64,000 nucleotides of DNA. Origin: Cherax quadricarinatus. Taxonomy: Eukaryota > Arthropoda > Malacostraca > Decapoda > Parastacidae. A model generated the notes under the pieces. It saw only the letters and a list, made by a program, of their open reading frames with translations, was not told where the DNA came from and searched no databases. Positions 32,704-44,568 of the stretch are shown here, piece by piece (position 1 is the first letter of the stretch; each line of letters starts with the position of its first letter). The position numbers and the translations under genes are program-made. The stretch is from contig NC_091357.1 in assembly GCF_038502225.1 (NCBI RefSeq), positions 11,000,861-11,064,860 of the forward strand, in the 5' to 3' direction.

Positions 32704-34633
32704 AGGAACTGAAGGGGACAGGCCAAACTATAAAAGGGGGGACTACACAGGTATGAGAAACTTCCTGCAGGAGGTTCAGTGGGACAGAGAAATGGTAGGA
32801 AAATCAGTAAACGAGATGATGGAATATGTGGCAACAAAGTGCAAGGAGGCAGAGGAAAGTTTTGTTCCCAAGGGAAACAGAAATAATAGGAAGACCAAAA
32901 CGAGTCCTTGGTTTACCCGAAGGTGTAGGGAGGCAAAAACTAAGTGCAACAGAGAATGGAAAAGGTACAGGAGGCATAGGACCCAGGAAAACAAGGAGAT
33001 TAGTAGAAGAGCCAGAAACGAGTATGCACAGATAAGGAGGGAGGCCCAGCGACAGTATGAAAACGACATAGCATCGAAAGTCAAATCTGACCCAAAACTG
33101 CTGTATAGCCACATTAAGAGGAAGACAACAGTCAAGGACCAGGTGATAAGGCTGAGGAAAGAAGGTGGAGAACTCACAAGAAACGATCAAGAGGTATGTG
33201 AGGAGCTCAACACGAGATTTAAGGAAGTATTTACAGTAGAGACAGGAAGGACTCTGGGGGGACAGACCAGATGGGGACACCAGCAAGGAATACACCAACA
33301 AGTGTTGGACGACATACATACAGATGAGGAGGAGGTGAAGAAACTGCTAAGGGACATCGATACCTCAAAGGCAATGGGACCGGACAACATCTCCCCGTGG
33401 GTCCTTAGAGAGGGAGCAGATATGTTGTGCATGCCACTTACCACAATCTTCAACACATCCCTGGAAACTGGGCAACTACCTGAGGTTTGCAAGACGGCAA
33501 ATGTAGTTCCCATTTTTAAAAAAGGAGACAGAAAAGAGGCACTAAACTATAGACCTGTGTCATTGACGTGTATAGTATGCAAAATTATGGAGAAGATTAT
33601 CAGGAGGAGAGTGGTGGAGCACCTGGAACGGAACAGGAGTATAAATGCCAACCAGCACGGATTCACGGAAGGCAAATCCTGTGTCACAAACCTTCTGGAG
33701 TTTTATGATAAAATAACAGAAGTAAGACAAGAGAGAGAGGGGTGGGTTGATTGCATCTTCTTGGACTGCAAGAAGGCCTTTGACACAGTTCCTCACAAGA
33801 GATTAGTGCAGAAGCTAGAGCATCAGGCACATATAACAGGAAGGGCACTGCAATGGATCAGAGAATACCCGACAGGGAGGCAACAACGAGTCATGGTACG
33901 TAATGATGTATCACAGTGTCTCCCTGATAACATTGAATATACATAGTGTATAGTGTATACTATAGTGGCTCCCTAGTATATTGATGATAAAGGCTAAAGT
34001 GTCATTTGAAAACAGGTGAATTTGTAAATGAAGTGATAAGCCTATAGAGGCAGGTGCCAGAAGTCGCCAGAATCTTACCACAGGTCAGCTGTTTTTAATA
34101 ATCTTCCTGGCCTGCTAGTGTACTCGCATATAATCTAGTGATACCAGTGAATAGCAGAATACAGTGCTGTAGTAGCAACTAACCAGTATTATAATGGTAC
34201 TTAGTGGAGTGGAGTGACTTTCATTAGTTTCTTTTTCTTGAAATACCAGACGTTACTGTGAATTTCATATAACCTGTAGTTACCAGCGGTCCCAATATAC
34301 ACAACGAGAAGCAATTATTACTACAGAAAAAGCGTCCTTCCTCCAAAATTTGCACCAGTCAACTATAGTGATAATATAGCATTTATTGTGGTGGAGACGG
34401 AAAAAAAAAAACAGAGAAGCTAGATACAGCGATTGATAAACAAGGGTGGAGGTCGACCGTTCGTCATTGTAGGAGTGCCAGCAGTCACCGGCTCTTCAAC
34501 ACGCAAGTTATACTTTTGTATCAATCAAATCACATATTACTCGGGTAGATAATTTCCAGTAGATCCTTCATGTGTTAGCTCAAATCACCGACCAGTATGT
34601 TTTAAATAAGTGACCCACTGCTCAGATCAGATA

Positions 34634-34760
34634 GACTGGTCCGAACCCTTGACTGGTCCGAACCCTTAACTGGTCCGAACCCTTGACTGGTCCGAACCCT
34701 TGACTGGTCCGAACCCTTGACTGGTCCGAACCCTTGACTGGTCCGAACCCTGGACTGGTT
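34634..34760 (+). repeat. 17-bp repeat in LINE A 5' UTR
   Basis: Seven full copies of GACTGGTCCGAACCCTT and a partial one, about 95 bp upstream of the ORF1 start. Tandem 5' UTR repeats are known promoter parts in some LINEs; that role is only inferred here. Confidence 0.92.
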
Positions 34761-34852
34761 TCAAACGGTTTCGTGCACTACCTAGCAGGTTATTAATAGA
34801 ATTTTCAAGAGGTTGCTAGTAGAATTGCAGTAAATCAACCATTCAAATCATT

Positions 34853-36112
34853 ATGAAGCTGTGTGTAGTCTGTGGTCAGTCAAACAAACGGGCTTCCACA
34901 TGCATAAATTGTCATTTTTGTGGAAATTGGTGTCACGCCCCTTGTGCAGATATCCAAGAACTAGCTACAAGCAGTATTAAAACAGGGAAGTGTTTTTGGG
35001 TATGCCCAAATGAGATAAATCTGTGGACTAAAATCACAAGGGTATTAAAAGAGGTCAACATCAAAGCTGCTTTCATAGAAAACCTGGAAGCTTTCTACAA
35101 CAGATGGGAACATAAAATGTCTGGGCTGAATGGTACTGCCCTTGATACTGGCCATGTAGTCAGAAACTGTAAGGCTGGAGATGATGTCCTGGTAGTCAGT
35201 AAATGGGGGGCTGATAGTGCTGTCCTGGGAGACAGTAATGGTGAAGCTGGAGGTGCTGTCCTGGGAGACAGTAATGGTGAAGCTGGAGGTGCTGTCCTGG
35301 GAGACAGTAATGGTGAAGTTGGAGATGCTGTCCTGGGAGACAGTAATGGGGAAGCTGGAGATGCTGTCCTGGGAGACAGTAATGGTGAAGCTGGAGATTT
35401 TGTCCAGGTAGTCGGGAATTATATGCAGGAAGGAATACATATAAATGACCTCATAGGGGACAGGAGCCATAGTAGGGAAACAAGTGTAGTCAAAGATAAG
35501 ATAAAACCAATATTGCAAACTAGAAATACCGCAGGAAATAGCAAACAAGAGGACTCCACTAGCAATAGTGAGGATATATTACCAAAAACAACTGGTGGGA
35601 GCTCCATTGTTGGTGCTAGGGAGGATAGAAGTAAGACAGGGAAACATGCACCAACAGGGAATACAGTCACAGAAACCCAAGGCAAACGGAAACCAAGCCT
35701 GTGCACATACTATGCACTTGGTATCTGCTGGCATGGGAAATCTGGAAAAACAGATGGGACGTGCAACTATGACCACTCTAGAAAATGCCATACCCATATG
35801 ACAACAGGAAAATGCAAACTCCCTTCCTGTAAGCTTTTTCACCCTGAACTGTGTACCTCTTCAGTACAGAAAAGACTGTGCTATAACTTAAATTGCCAGG
35901 CATACCATCTAAAGGGGACAAAAAGATACAAAACATCCAGGCCATGGGAAAACCTGGGTAGCCACAGCCACTCAAGAAGGAGAGGTTTTTTAGTGCCAGG
36001 AAGGAAAAAAAACTGGCAGGAAATGGCAGAAATCGTACACCAAATCCAGTCATTCCTGGAGTGGAACCACAGTCGATGGCCTCCACTCCAAACCAACAGA
36101 TACAGATACTAA
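34853..36112 (+). CDS. LINE A ORF1, zinc-finger nucleic-acid-binding protein
   Basis: 419 residues, intact. Residues 4-35 hold a PHD-like Cys/His cluster (CVVCGQ, CINCHFCGNWCHAPC), as in CR1-type ORF1 proteins. Residues 123-182 are five in-frame 12-residue repeats (AVLGDSNGEAGG type). Residues ~284-352 hold three CCCH-like fingers: C-x7-C-x11-C-x3-H, then two C-x8-C-x4-C-x3-H (CHTHMTTGKCKLPSCKLFH and CTSSVQKRLCYNLNCQAYH). The ORF1 product should bind element RNA in the RNP. The mix of PHD-like and CCCH fingers is unusual. The start is the first ATG after the 5' UTR. Confidence 0.85.
   Translation: MKLCVVCGQSNKRASTCINCHFCGNWCHAPCADIQELATSSIKTGKCFWVCPNEINLWTKITRVLKEVNIKAAFIENLEAFYNRWEHKMSGLNGTALDTGHVVRNCKAGDDVLVVSKWGADSAVLGDSNGEAGGAVLGDSNGEAGGAVLGDSNGEVGDAVLGDSNGEAGDAVLGDSNGEAGDFVQVVGNYMQEGIHINDLIGDRSHSRETSVVKDKIKPILQTRNTAGNSKQEDSTSNSEDILPKTTGGSSIVGAREDRSKTGKHAPTGNTVTETQGKRKPSLCTYYALGICWHGKSGKTDGTCNYDHSRKCHTHMTTGKCKLPSCKLFHPELCTSSVQKRLCYNLNCQAYHLKGTKRYKTSRPWENLGSHSHSRRRGFLVPGRKKNWQEMAEIVHQIQSFLEWNHSRWPPLQTNRYRY
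35219..35398 (+). repeat. 36-bp coding minisatellite in ORF1
   Basis: Five 36-bp units starting GCTGTCCTGGGAGACAGTAA, all in frame, differing at one to three bases. The opposite strand is also open. Confidence 0.95.
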
Positions 36113-39100
36113 TGCCGGAAAAAAAATCCCCCCCCAGTACCAACAATACCACCAGTCCGATAACATTCTTCTTTGCAAATATACAGGGTCTAAAGACAGC
36201 AACAAACAACAAAATACCTTTCATCCGTGGACTGCTCGCAGAGGCAAAGGCAATGTTCGCGGCTTTCACTGAGACCCACATAAAGGATCACTTGGACAAC
36301 GAAATATGGATCCCAGGTTACAACCTATACAGATGTGACAGAGTGAACAGGCAAAAGGGGGGGGTTGGCCTGTACATTGCAGAGTCACTTGTTTGCACAG
36401 AACTGCTAAATGCCTCAAATGATGTAGTGGAAGTTTTAGCAGTAAAGGTCGAGAACCAAAACCTAGTCATTGTGGTAGTCTACAAGCCTCCGGATGCAAC
36501 ATCCCAGCAATTCTAGGAACAGCTGTTAAAAATTGACCACTGTCTGGAAAACCTTCCAGCTCCTGCACCAAACATCTTGCTCCTGGGGGATTTCAACTTA
36601 AGGCACCTAAAATGGAGGAATATAGCAAATAATATTGTTGCAGTAATAACACCAGGAGGCAGCTCTGATGAAAACTCACACTCACGCGAGCTTTTAAATC
36701 TCTGCACAAAATTCAATTTAAACCAGCAAATAATAGAGCCTACTAGACTGGAGAATACACTAGACCTCATCTTCACTAACAATGATGATCTGATAAGAAA
36801 TGTTACCATATCAAAAACAATATACTCAGATCACAACATAATTGAGGTTCAGTCATGTATGCGCGGAGCCCCAGACCGACATAATGAGATTAGTCACGAG
36901 GGAGCATTCACCAAATTCAACTTCAATAACAAAAACATAAAGTGGGACCAAGTAAACCAAGTCCTAACCGATATAAGCTGGGAAGATATACTAAGCAGCA
37001 CAGACCCCAACTTATGCCTAGAACAGATTAACTCGGTGGCACTCGATGTATGCACAAGGCTTATTCCTCTAAGAAAAAGGAGGAGTAGATGTAAAACAGA
37101 AAGAGACAGGCGCTCCCTTTACAGGCGACGGAAAAGAATAACAGAGCGGCTAAAAGAGGTCAATATATCTGAAATGCGTAGGGAGACACTGGTCAGAGAA
37201 ATAGCAAGCATCGAACTTAAGCTAAAAGAATCCTTTAGGAGTCAGGAATCGCGGGAAGAACTAAAAGCCATAAATGAAATCGAAAGAAACCCAAAGTATT
37301 TCTTCTCCTATGCCAAATCAAAATCGAGAACAACGTCCAGTATTGGGCCCCTACTTCAACAAGATGGGTCCTACACGGATGACAGCAAGGAAATGAGTGA
37401 ACTACTCAAGTCCCAATATGACTCAGTTTTTAGCAAGCCGCTAACCAGACTGAGAGTTGAAGATCAAAATGAATTTTTTATGAGAGAGCCACAAAATTTG
37501 ATGAACACAAGCCTATCCGATGTTATCCTGACGCCAAATGACTTCGAACAGGCGATAAATGACATGCCCATGCACTCTGCCCCAGGGCCAGACTCATGGA
37601 ACTCTGTGTTCATCAAGAACTGCAAGAAGCCCCTATCACGAGCCTTTTCCATCCTATGGAGAGGGAGCATGGACATGGGGGTCGTCCCACAGTTACTAAA
37701 AACAACAGACATAGCCCCACTCCACAAAGGGGGCAGTAAAGCAACAGCAAAGAACTACAGACCAATAGCACTAACATCCCATATCATAAAAATCTTTGAA
37801 AGGGTCCTAAGAAGCAAGATCACCACCCATCTAGAAACCCATCAGTTACACAACCCAGGGCAACATGGGTTTAGAACAGGTCGCTCTTGTCTGTCTTAAC
37901 TATTGGATCACTACGACAAGGTCCTAAATGCACTAGAAGACAAAAAGAATGCAGATGTAATATATACAGACTTTGCAAAAGCCTTCGACAAGTGTGACCA
38001 TGGCGTAATAGCGCACAAAATGCGTGCTAAAGGAATAACAGGAAAAGTCGGTCGATGGATCTATAATTTCCTCACTAACAGAACACAGAGAGTAGTCGTC
38101 AACAGAGTAAAGTCCGAGGCAGCTACGGTGAAAAGCTCTGTTCCACAAGGCACAGTACTGGCTCCCATCTTGTTCCTCATCCTCATATCCGACATAGACA
38201 AGGATGTCAGCCACAGCACCGTGTCTTCCTTTGCAGATGACACCCGAATCTGCATGACAGTGTCTTCCATTGCAGACACTGCAAAGCTCCAGGCGGACAT
38301 CAACCAAATCTTTCAGTGGGCTGCAGAAAACAATATGAAGTTCAACGATGAGAAATTTCAATTACTCAGATATGGTAAACATGAGGAAATTAAATCTTCA
38401 TCAGAGTACAAAACAAATTCTGGCCACAAAATAGAGCGAAACACCAACGTCAAAGACCTGGGAGTGATCATGTCGGAGGATCTCACCTTCAAGGACCATA
38501 ACATTGTATCAATCGCATCTGCTAGAAAAATGACAGGATGGATAATGAGAACCTTCAAAACTAGGGAGGCCAAGCCCATGATGACACTCTTCAGGTCACT
38601 TGTTCTATCTAGGCTGGAATATTGCTGCACACTAACAGCACCTTTCAAGGCAGGTGAAATTGCCGACCTAGAAAATGTACAGAGAACTTTCACGGCGCGC
38701 ATAACAGAGATAAAACACCTCAATTATTGGGAGCCCTTGAGGTTCCTAAACCTGTATTCCCTGGAACGCAGGAGGGAGAGATACATGATTATATACACCT
38801 GGAAAATCCTAGAGGGACTAGTACCAAACTTGCACACGAGAATCACTCACTACGAAAGCAAAAGACTTGGCAGACGATGCACCATCCCCCCAATGAAAAG
38901 CAGGGGTGTCACTAGCACGTTAAGAGACCATACAATAAGTGTCAGGGGCCCGAGACTGTTCAACTGCCTCCCAGCACACATAAGGGGGATTACCAACAGA
39001 CCCCTGGCAGTCTTCAAGCTGGCACTGGACAAGCACCTAAAGTCAGTTCCGGATCAGCCGGGCTGTGGCTCGTACGTTGGTTTGCGTGCAGCCAGCAGCA

Positions 39101-39168
39101 ACAGCCTGGTTGATCAGGCGCTGATCCACCAGGAGGCCTGGTCACAGACCGGGCCGCGGGGGCGTTGA
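36061..39168 (+). pseudogene. LINE A ORF2, endonuclease-reverse transcriptase with two nonsense codons
   Basis: A single frame of 1,036 codons interrupted only by TAG at 36514-36516 and TAA at 37897-37899. The APE-type endonuclease shows FFFANIQGL, AFTETHI, GGVGLYIAE, LLGDFN and YSDHNII. The RT shows LHKGGSKATAKNYRPIALT, QHGFRTGRS, IYTDFAKAFDKCDHG, SSVPQGTVLAPILF and FADDTRI. A C-terminal thumb-like region follows. The related copy at 59540 has CAA (Gln) at the second stop, so TAA is a C-to-T change. ORF2 would copy element RNA at a nicked target. This copy should be inactive without readthrough. Confidence 0.92.
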
Positions 39169-40202
39169 CCCCCGAAACTCTCTCCAGGTAAACTCCAGGT
39201 AAACAGTGGGCACCTGTGACGAGCGGGGTCCCACAGGGGTCGGTCCTAGGACCAGTGCTATTTTTGGTATATGTGAACGACATGACGGAAGGGTTAGACT
39301 CAGAAGTGTCCCTGTTTGCAGATGATGTGAAGTTAATGAGGAGAATTAAATCTGATGAGCACCAGGCAGGAGTTCAAAGAGACCTGGACAGACTGGACAC
39401 CTGGTCCAGCAAATGGCTTCTCGAATTTAATCCTGCCAAATGCAAAGTCATGAAGATAGAGGAAGGGCACAGAAGACCACAGACAGAGTATAGGCTAGGT
39501 GGCCAAAGACTGCAAACCTCACTCAAGGAGAAAGATCTTGGGGTGAGTATAACACCAAGCATGTCTCCGGAAGCACACATCAATCAGATAACTGCTGCAG
39601 CATATGGGCGCCTGGCAAACCTGAGAACAGCATTCCGATACCTTAGTAAGGAATCATTCAAGACACTGTACACCGTGTATGTCAGGCCCATACTGGAGTA
39701 TGCAGCACCTGTTTGGAACCCGCACTTGATAAAGCACGTCAAGAAACTAGAGAAAGTACAAAGGTTTGCGACAAGGTTAGTTCCAGAGCTAAGGGGAATG
39801 TCCTATGAAGAAAGATTAAGGGAAATCGGCCTGACGACACTGGAGGACAGGAGGGTCAGGGGAGACATGATAACGACATATAAAATACTGCGTGGAATAG
39901 ACAAGGTGGACAAAGACAGGATGTTCCAGGGAGGGGACACAGAAACAAGAGGCCACAATTGGAAGTTGAAGACACAAATGAGTCAGAGAGATAGTAGGAA
40001 GTATTTCTTCAGTCATAGAGTTGTAAGGCAGTGGAATAGCCTAGAAAATGACGTAGCGGAGGCAGGAACCATACACAGTTTTAAGACGAGGTTTGATAAA
40101 GCTCATGGAGCGGGGAGAGAGAGGGCCTAGTAGCAACCGGTGAAGAGGCGGGGCCAGGAGCTAGGACTCGACCCCTGCAACCACAAATAGGTGAGTACAC
40201 GC

Positions 40203-40523
40203 ACCCACACACCCTCCACCACTTGACACAAACACGTACCCCCCCTCCCCTAACCACCTCTCCCCCTTCCCTAACCACCTCACCTTAGCCACCTACCCCT
40301 CCCCCAAACCACCTAACCCCTCCCCAAACTGTCTAACCCCCCAACTACCTCCCTCCCTCCAATAACCATCCTCCCCCTCCCCCATAACCATCCATCCCCT
40401 CTCTCCCCCAAACCATCTAACCCCCTCCCCCAACTATCTCTACCCCTCCAATAACCATCCTCCCCCTCCCCCACAACCATCCATCCCCTCTCCTAACCAT
40501 CTATTCCCCTCCCCCTAACCAGG
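40203..40523 (+). repeat. LINE B 5' UTR, pyrimidine-rich
   Basis: Irregular repeats of CCCCTCCCC and TAACCACCT/TAACCATCC. One ~45-bp segment (CAATAACCATCCTCCCCCTC...) occurs at 40358 and again at 40447. The plus strand has almost no G, so the minus strand is rich in G-runs. Confidence 0.75.
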
Positions 40524-41669
40524 ATGAGGACAAGGGGCTCCAAGGACGAATCTGGGAGGGAGGAATGGGAGGTAGAGCTCAAAAAAAGGGAGGAAGACTG
40601 GGGAAGGAGACTAGATGAGCTGGAAAGGAAGATGGAAGAGAGGTTAGCAGCAGAATGCAGAAGGTGGAAGCAACAGGCCACAGCAGCAGAAATCAAGATA
40701 GAGAGATTAGAAGAGGAGCTGAGACATCTGAAACAGCACAGAGACAAAGATATTACAGAAGTAGCATCCGCAATGGCTACATCGAACACAGACAACAGGT
40801 CTGAAGGAAGCATGGAAACTAAACTGTATGCAGAGGTCCTGTCAAACCCACATGGGGCCAAAACAAAGACAGGGAGCACACTAGGACAGAATGAGAGGTT
40901 GGAAGACATTGAAGGAACTAGGACATGTGCAAGGACCTTACCAGATACCTGTGGGGGCCAGGAGCAGGTGAGCAGGAAGGATAAACCAAGAAGCATAGGG
41001 GCCATAACTAGGGAAGGGACTGAAGGAAGGAACACTCCACGGGAAGGAACTAAAACACATCAGAGGATGCAATGGGAGTCACAGTGGGAGGTGGAAAGGG
41101 AAAGATCCGTGTTTGTCTATGGGCTAGACGAAGCTAAAGGGGAAACTTGTGATGAAAGAAAGCAGGAGGAGAAAAAAGCGATTGAAGATATCATGAAGGT
41201 GATAGGCGAGGGGGACATGACCCAGGTGGCAAATTTTTGGAGAATTGGGTGGTTCACAAAGAAAAGGAATCTGCCTCTCAAAGTAATTTTCAAGGCAGAA
41301 TCAACCCGAACCATGATCCTGCAGGAGCAAGCACGGCTGAGAGGCAAGCAGGAGTTCCGGAGTGTGTACCTCGATCGAGACAGAACACAGGACGAAAGGA
41401 AGACAATGAAAGAGAGAGTTCAAAAACGAAAGGAGAAATGGGAGGAAATGAAAAAGGAGAGCAGAATAACCCAGGATCAAATGGAAGGACAAGCGCACCC
41501 CCAGAAACACCTGCAGAAGGACTCCAGCCATGACACCCCCAAGGCAACTGAACAATCTAAACCAACCATCACACACCGATCCCTCTGTTTCCACCCCCCG
41601 CACCACAGTTACAGTATTAAAACAGAAGCTGAAGGTTTGGTACACAAATGCAGATGGATTAACGAATAA
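40524..41669 (+). CDS. LINE B ORF1, coiled-coil nucleic-acid-binding protein
   Basis: 381 residues, intact. Residues ~10-75 are charged with heptad-like leucine spacing (LERKMEERLAAECRRW), a likely coiled coil for oligomerisation. Residues ~190-300 (SVFVYGLDEAKGE, ANFWRIGWF, LPLKVIFKAESTRTMIL) look like the RRM/CTD-like part of non-LTR ORF1 proteins. No zinc fingers are present, unlike LINE A ORF1. It overlaps ORF2 by 140 bp in another frame. The start is the first ATG after the CT-rich leader. Confidence 0.78.
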   Translation: MRTRGSKDESGREEWEVELKKREEDWGRRLDELERKMEERLAAECRRWKQQATAAEIKIERLEEELRHLKQHRDKDITEVASAMATSNTDNRSEGSMETKLYAEVLSNPHGAKTKTGSTLGQNERLEDIEGTRTCARTLPDTCGGQEQVSRKDKPRSIGAITREGTEGRNTPREGTKTHQRMQWESQWEVERERSVFVYGLDEAKGETCDERKQEEKKAIEDIMKVIGEGDMTQVANFWRIGWFTKKRNLPLKVIFKAESTRTMILQEQARLRGKQEFRSVYLDRDRTQDERKTMKERVQKRKEKWEEMKKESRITQDQMEGQAHPQKHLQKDSSHDTPKATEQSKPTITHRSLCFHPPHHSYSIKTEAEGLVHKCRWINE

Positions 41670-44499
41670 ACATGAGGAATGGCAAGAAAGAATCAATGAG
41701 AAGTCCCCAGACATTATAGCAGTTACAGAAACAAAACTCATGGAGACAATAACAGATGCAATCTTCCCACCAGGATACCAGATCATGAGGAAAGATAGAA
41801 GGGGCAGGGGGGGAGGTGGGGTTGCTCTGCTCGTAAAAAACAGATGGAAATTCGAGAAAATGGAAGGAATAGATGAGACAGGAGAAAGAGACTACATAGC
41901 AGGTACACTTCAGTCTGGGGAACACAAAGTGGTCATTGCAGTGATGTATAATCCACCACAGAACTGCAGGAGGCCAAGAGAGGAATATGAAGAGAGCAAC
42001 AGAGCAATGGTGGACACACTTGCTGAGGTGGCAAGAAGAGCTCACTCCAGCAGAGCAAAGTTGCTGGTTATGGGGGATTTCAACCACAGGGAGATTGACT
42101 GGGAAAACCTGGAGCCACATGGGGGTCCCGAAACATGGAGAGCCAGGATGTTGGACGTGGTGCTGGAAAACCTCATGCACCAACATGTTAAGGACACTAC
42201 CAGAGTGAGAGGGGAGGATGAACCAGCAAGATTGGACCTTGTGTTCACCCTGGGCAGCTCAGATATTGAGGACATCAAGTATGAGAGTCCCCTAGGAGCT
42301 AGCGACCACGTGGTTCTGTGCTTTGAATACATAGTAGAGCTGCAAGTGGAGAGAATAACAGGAGTTGAATGGGAAAAGCCTGACTATAAAAGAGGGGACT
42401 ACATAGGGTTGAAGAACTTCCTGCGGGAGGTCCAGTGGGACAGAGAACTGGCAGGAAAGCCAGTAAATGAAATGATGGAATATGTAACAACAAAATGCAA
42501 GGAGGCAGTGGAAAGGTTTATTCCCAAGGGCAACAGTAACAACGGGAAGACCAGAACGAGCCCCTGGTTTACCCGACGGTGTAAGGAGGCAAAAACAAAG
42601 TGCAATAGAGAATGGAAAAAGTACAGAAGGCAGAGAACACACGAAAATAGGGAGATCAGTCGCAGAGCCAGGAATGAGTACGCACAGGTAAGGAGGGAGG
42701 CCCAGCGACAGTATGAAAATGACATAGCATCGAGAATCAAGACTGACCCGAAACTGTTGTATAGCCACATCAGGAGGAAGACAACAGTCAAAGACCAGGT
42801 GATCAGATTAAGGACAGAAGGTGGAGAACTCACAAGAAATGATCAGGAGGTATGTGAGGAGCTGAACAGGAGATTTAAGGAAGTTTTTACAGTAGAGACA
42901 GGAAGGGCTGTGGGAAGACAGCACAGAAGGGAACATCAAGAGGGAATATACCAACAAGTGTTGGATGACATACGAACAACTGAGGAGGAGGTGAAGAAGC
43001 TCTTAAGTGACCTTGACACCTCAAAGGCGATGGGACCAGACAACATCTCCCCATGGGTCCTTAGAGAAGGAGCAGAGATGCTGTGCGTGCCTCTAACCAC
43101 AATCTTCAACACATCCCTTGAAACTGGGCAACTACCTGAGAAATGGAAGACAGCTAATGTAGTCCCCATATTTAAGAAAGGAAACAGAAACGAGGCACTA
43201 AACTACAGACCTGTGTCTCTGACATGTATTGTGTGCAAAGTCATGGAGAATATTATCAGGAGGAGAGTGGTCGAACACCTGGAAAGGAACAAGATTATAA
43301 ATGAAAACCAGCATGGGTTCATGGAAGGCAAATCTTGTATCACAAACCTCCTGGAGTTTTATGACAAGGTAACAGAAGTAAGACACGAGTGAGAGGGGTG
43401 GGTAGATTGCGTTTTCCTAGACTGCAGGAAGGCCTTTGACACAGTTCCCCACAAGAGATTAGTGCAGAAGCTGGAGGATCAGGCGCACGTAAAAGGGAGG
43501 GCACTGCAATGGATAAGGGAATACCTGACAGGGAGGCAGCAACGAGTCATGGTACGTGAAGAGGTATCACAGTGGGCGCCTGTTACGAGCGGGGTCCCAC
43601 AGGGGTCAGTTCTAGGACCAGTGCTATTTTTGATATATGTGAATGACATGATGGAAGGAATAGACTCTGAAGTGTCCCTGTTCGCAGATGATGTGAAGCT
43701 GATGAGAAGAATTAAATCGGACGAGGATGAGGCAGGACTGCAAAGAGACCTGGACAGGCTGGACATGTGGTCCAGCAACTGGCTTCTCGAATTCAATCCA
43801 GCCAAATGCAAAGTCATGAAGATTGGGGAGGGGCAAAGAAGACCGCAGACAGAGTATAGGCTAGGTGGACGAAGACTACAGACCTCACTCAGGGAGAAAG
43901 ACCTTGGGGTGACCATAACACCGAGCACATCACCGGAGGCACACATCAACCAAATAACCGCTGCAGCATACAGGCGCCTGGCAAACCTGAGAATAGCGTT
44001 CCGTTACCTTAATAAGGAATCGTTCAAGACACTGTACACTGTGTATGTTAGGCCCATACTGGAGTATGCAGCACCAGTCTGGAACCCACACCTGGTCAAG
44101 CACGTCAGGAAGTTAGAGAAAGTACAAAGGTTTGCAACAAGGCTAGTCCCAGAGCTCAAGGGAATGTCGTACGAGGAAAGGTTAAGGTAAATCGGACTGA
44201 CGACACTGGAGGGCAGAAGGGTCAGGGGAGACATGATAACGACATACAAGATACTGCAGGGAATAGACAAGGTGGACAGAGATAGGATGTTCCAGAGAGG
44301 GGACACAGGGACAAGGGGTCACAACTGGAAGCTGAAGACTCAGACAAGTCACAGGGACGTTAGGAAGTATTTCTTCAGTCATAGAGTTGTCAGCAAGTGG
44401 AATAGCCTAGCAAGTGAAGTAGTGGAGGCAGGAACCATACATAGTTTTAAGAAGAGGTATGACAAAGCTCAGGAAGCAGAGAGAGAGAGGATCCAGTAG
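41530..44499 (+). pseudogene. LINE B ORF2, endonuclease-reverse transcriptase with two nonsense codons
   Basis: A 989-residue frame interrupted only by TGA 43390-43392 and TAA 44188-44190. Endonuclease motifs: VWYTNADGL, IIAVTETKL, GGGVALLV, LLVMGDFNHREIDW, GASDHVVL. RT motifs: KAMGPDNISPWVL, PIFKKGNRNEALNYRPVS, ENQHGFMEGKSC, KAFDTVPHKRL, SGVPQGSVLGPVLF, FADDVKLM. The thumb-like part includes RPILEYAAPVWNPHLVKHV. Copy 1 and fragment 1 have sense codons at these sites (AGA, GGA), so both stops are private mutations. Confidence 0.92.
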
Positions 44500-44565
44500 C
44501 GATCAGTGAAGAGGCGGGGCCAGGAGCTGAGTCTCGACCCCTGCAACCACAATTAGGTGAATTAG

Positions 44566-44568
44566 GTG

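Larger units (their letters stand above)
33919..39202 (+). mobile_element. LINE A, full-length non-LTR retrotransposon
   Basis: 5,284 bp between perfect 6-bp duplications ACAGTG. Order: 5' UTR (33919-34852), ORF1 (34853-36112), ORF2 (36061-39168, overlapping ORF1 by 52 bp in another frame), and a 34-bp 3' end with two copies of the CTCCAGGTAAA tail. The complete 5' end and clean duplication point to a recent insertion. The clade looks CR1/L2-like (Jockey superfamily) from the EN-RT layout, no RNase H, and tandem 3' tails. Fragments lie at 26223, 59510-61032 and 63272. Confidence 0.92.
32702..40199 (+). mobile_element. LINE B copy 1, 5'-truncated and split by LINE A
   Basis: The LINE B parts are 32702-33918 and 39203-40199. 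The LINE A insert is 33919-39202, bounded by the ACAGTG duplication (33913-33918, 39203-39208). The ORF2 parts have no internal stops in 32753-33918 and 39216-40130. Motifs include KAMGPDNISPWVLREG, KAFDTVPHKRLVQKLE and, after the insert, SGVPQGSVLGPVLF and FADDVKLM. The fold belongs to the Jockey/CR1 group. The 3' end has the GGTGAGTAC tail and passes into degenerate AC-rich sequence. Confidence 0.92.
40200..44567 (+). mobile_element. LINE B copy 2, near full length
   Basis: It begins at the tail of copy 1 in AC-rich sequence and ends with a doubled ATTAGGTGA(G) tail at 44567, followed by (AC)n. It contains a CT-rich 5' UTR, ORF1 (40524-41669), ORF2 (41530-44499) and a 68-bp 3' UTR. Same orientation as all other LINE B pieces between 31999 and 44567. 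Confidence 0.88.

Noticed and set aside
32347..32837. Cys-Val repeat frames (CVCVCV) on the minus strand
   Set aside because: Translation of (AC)n.
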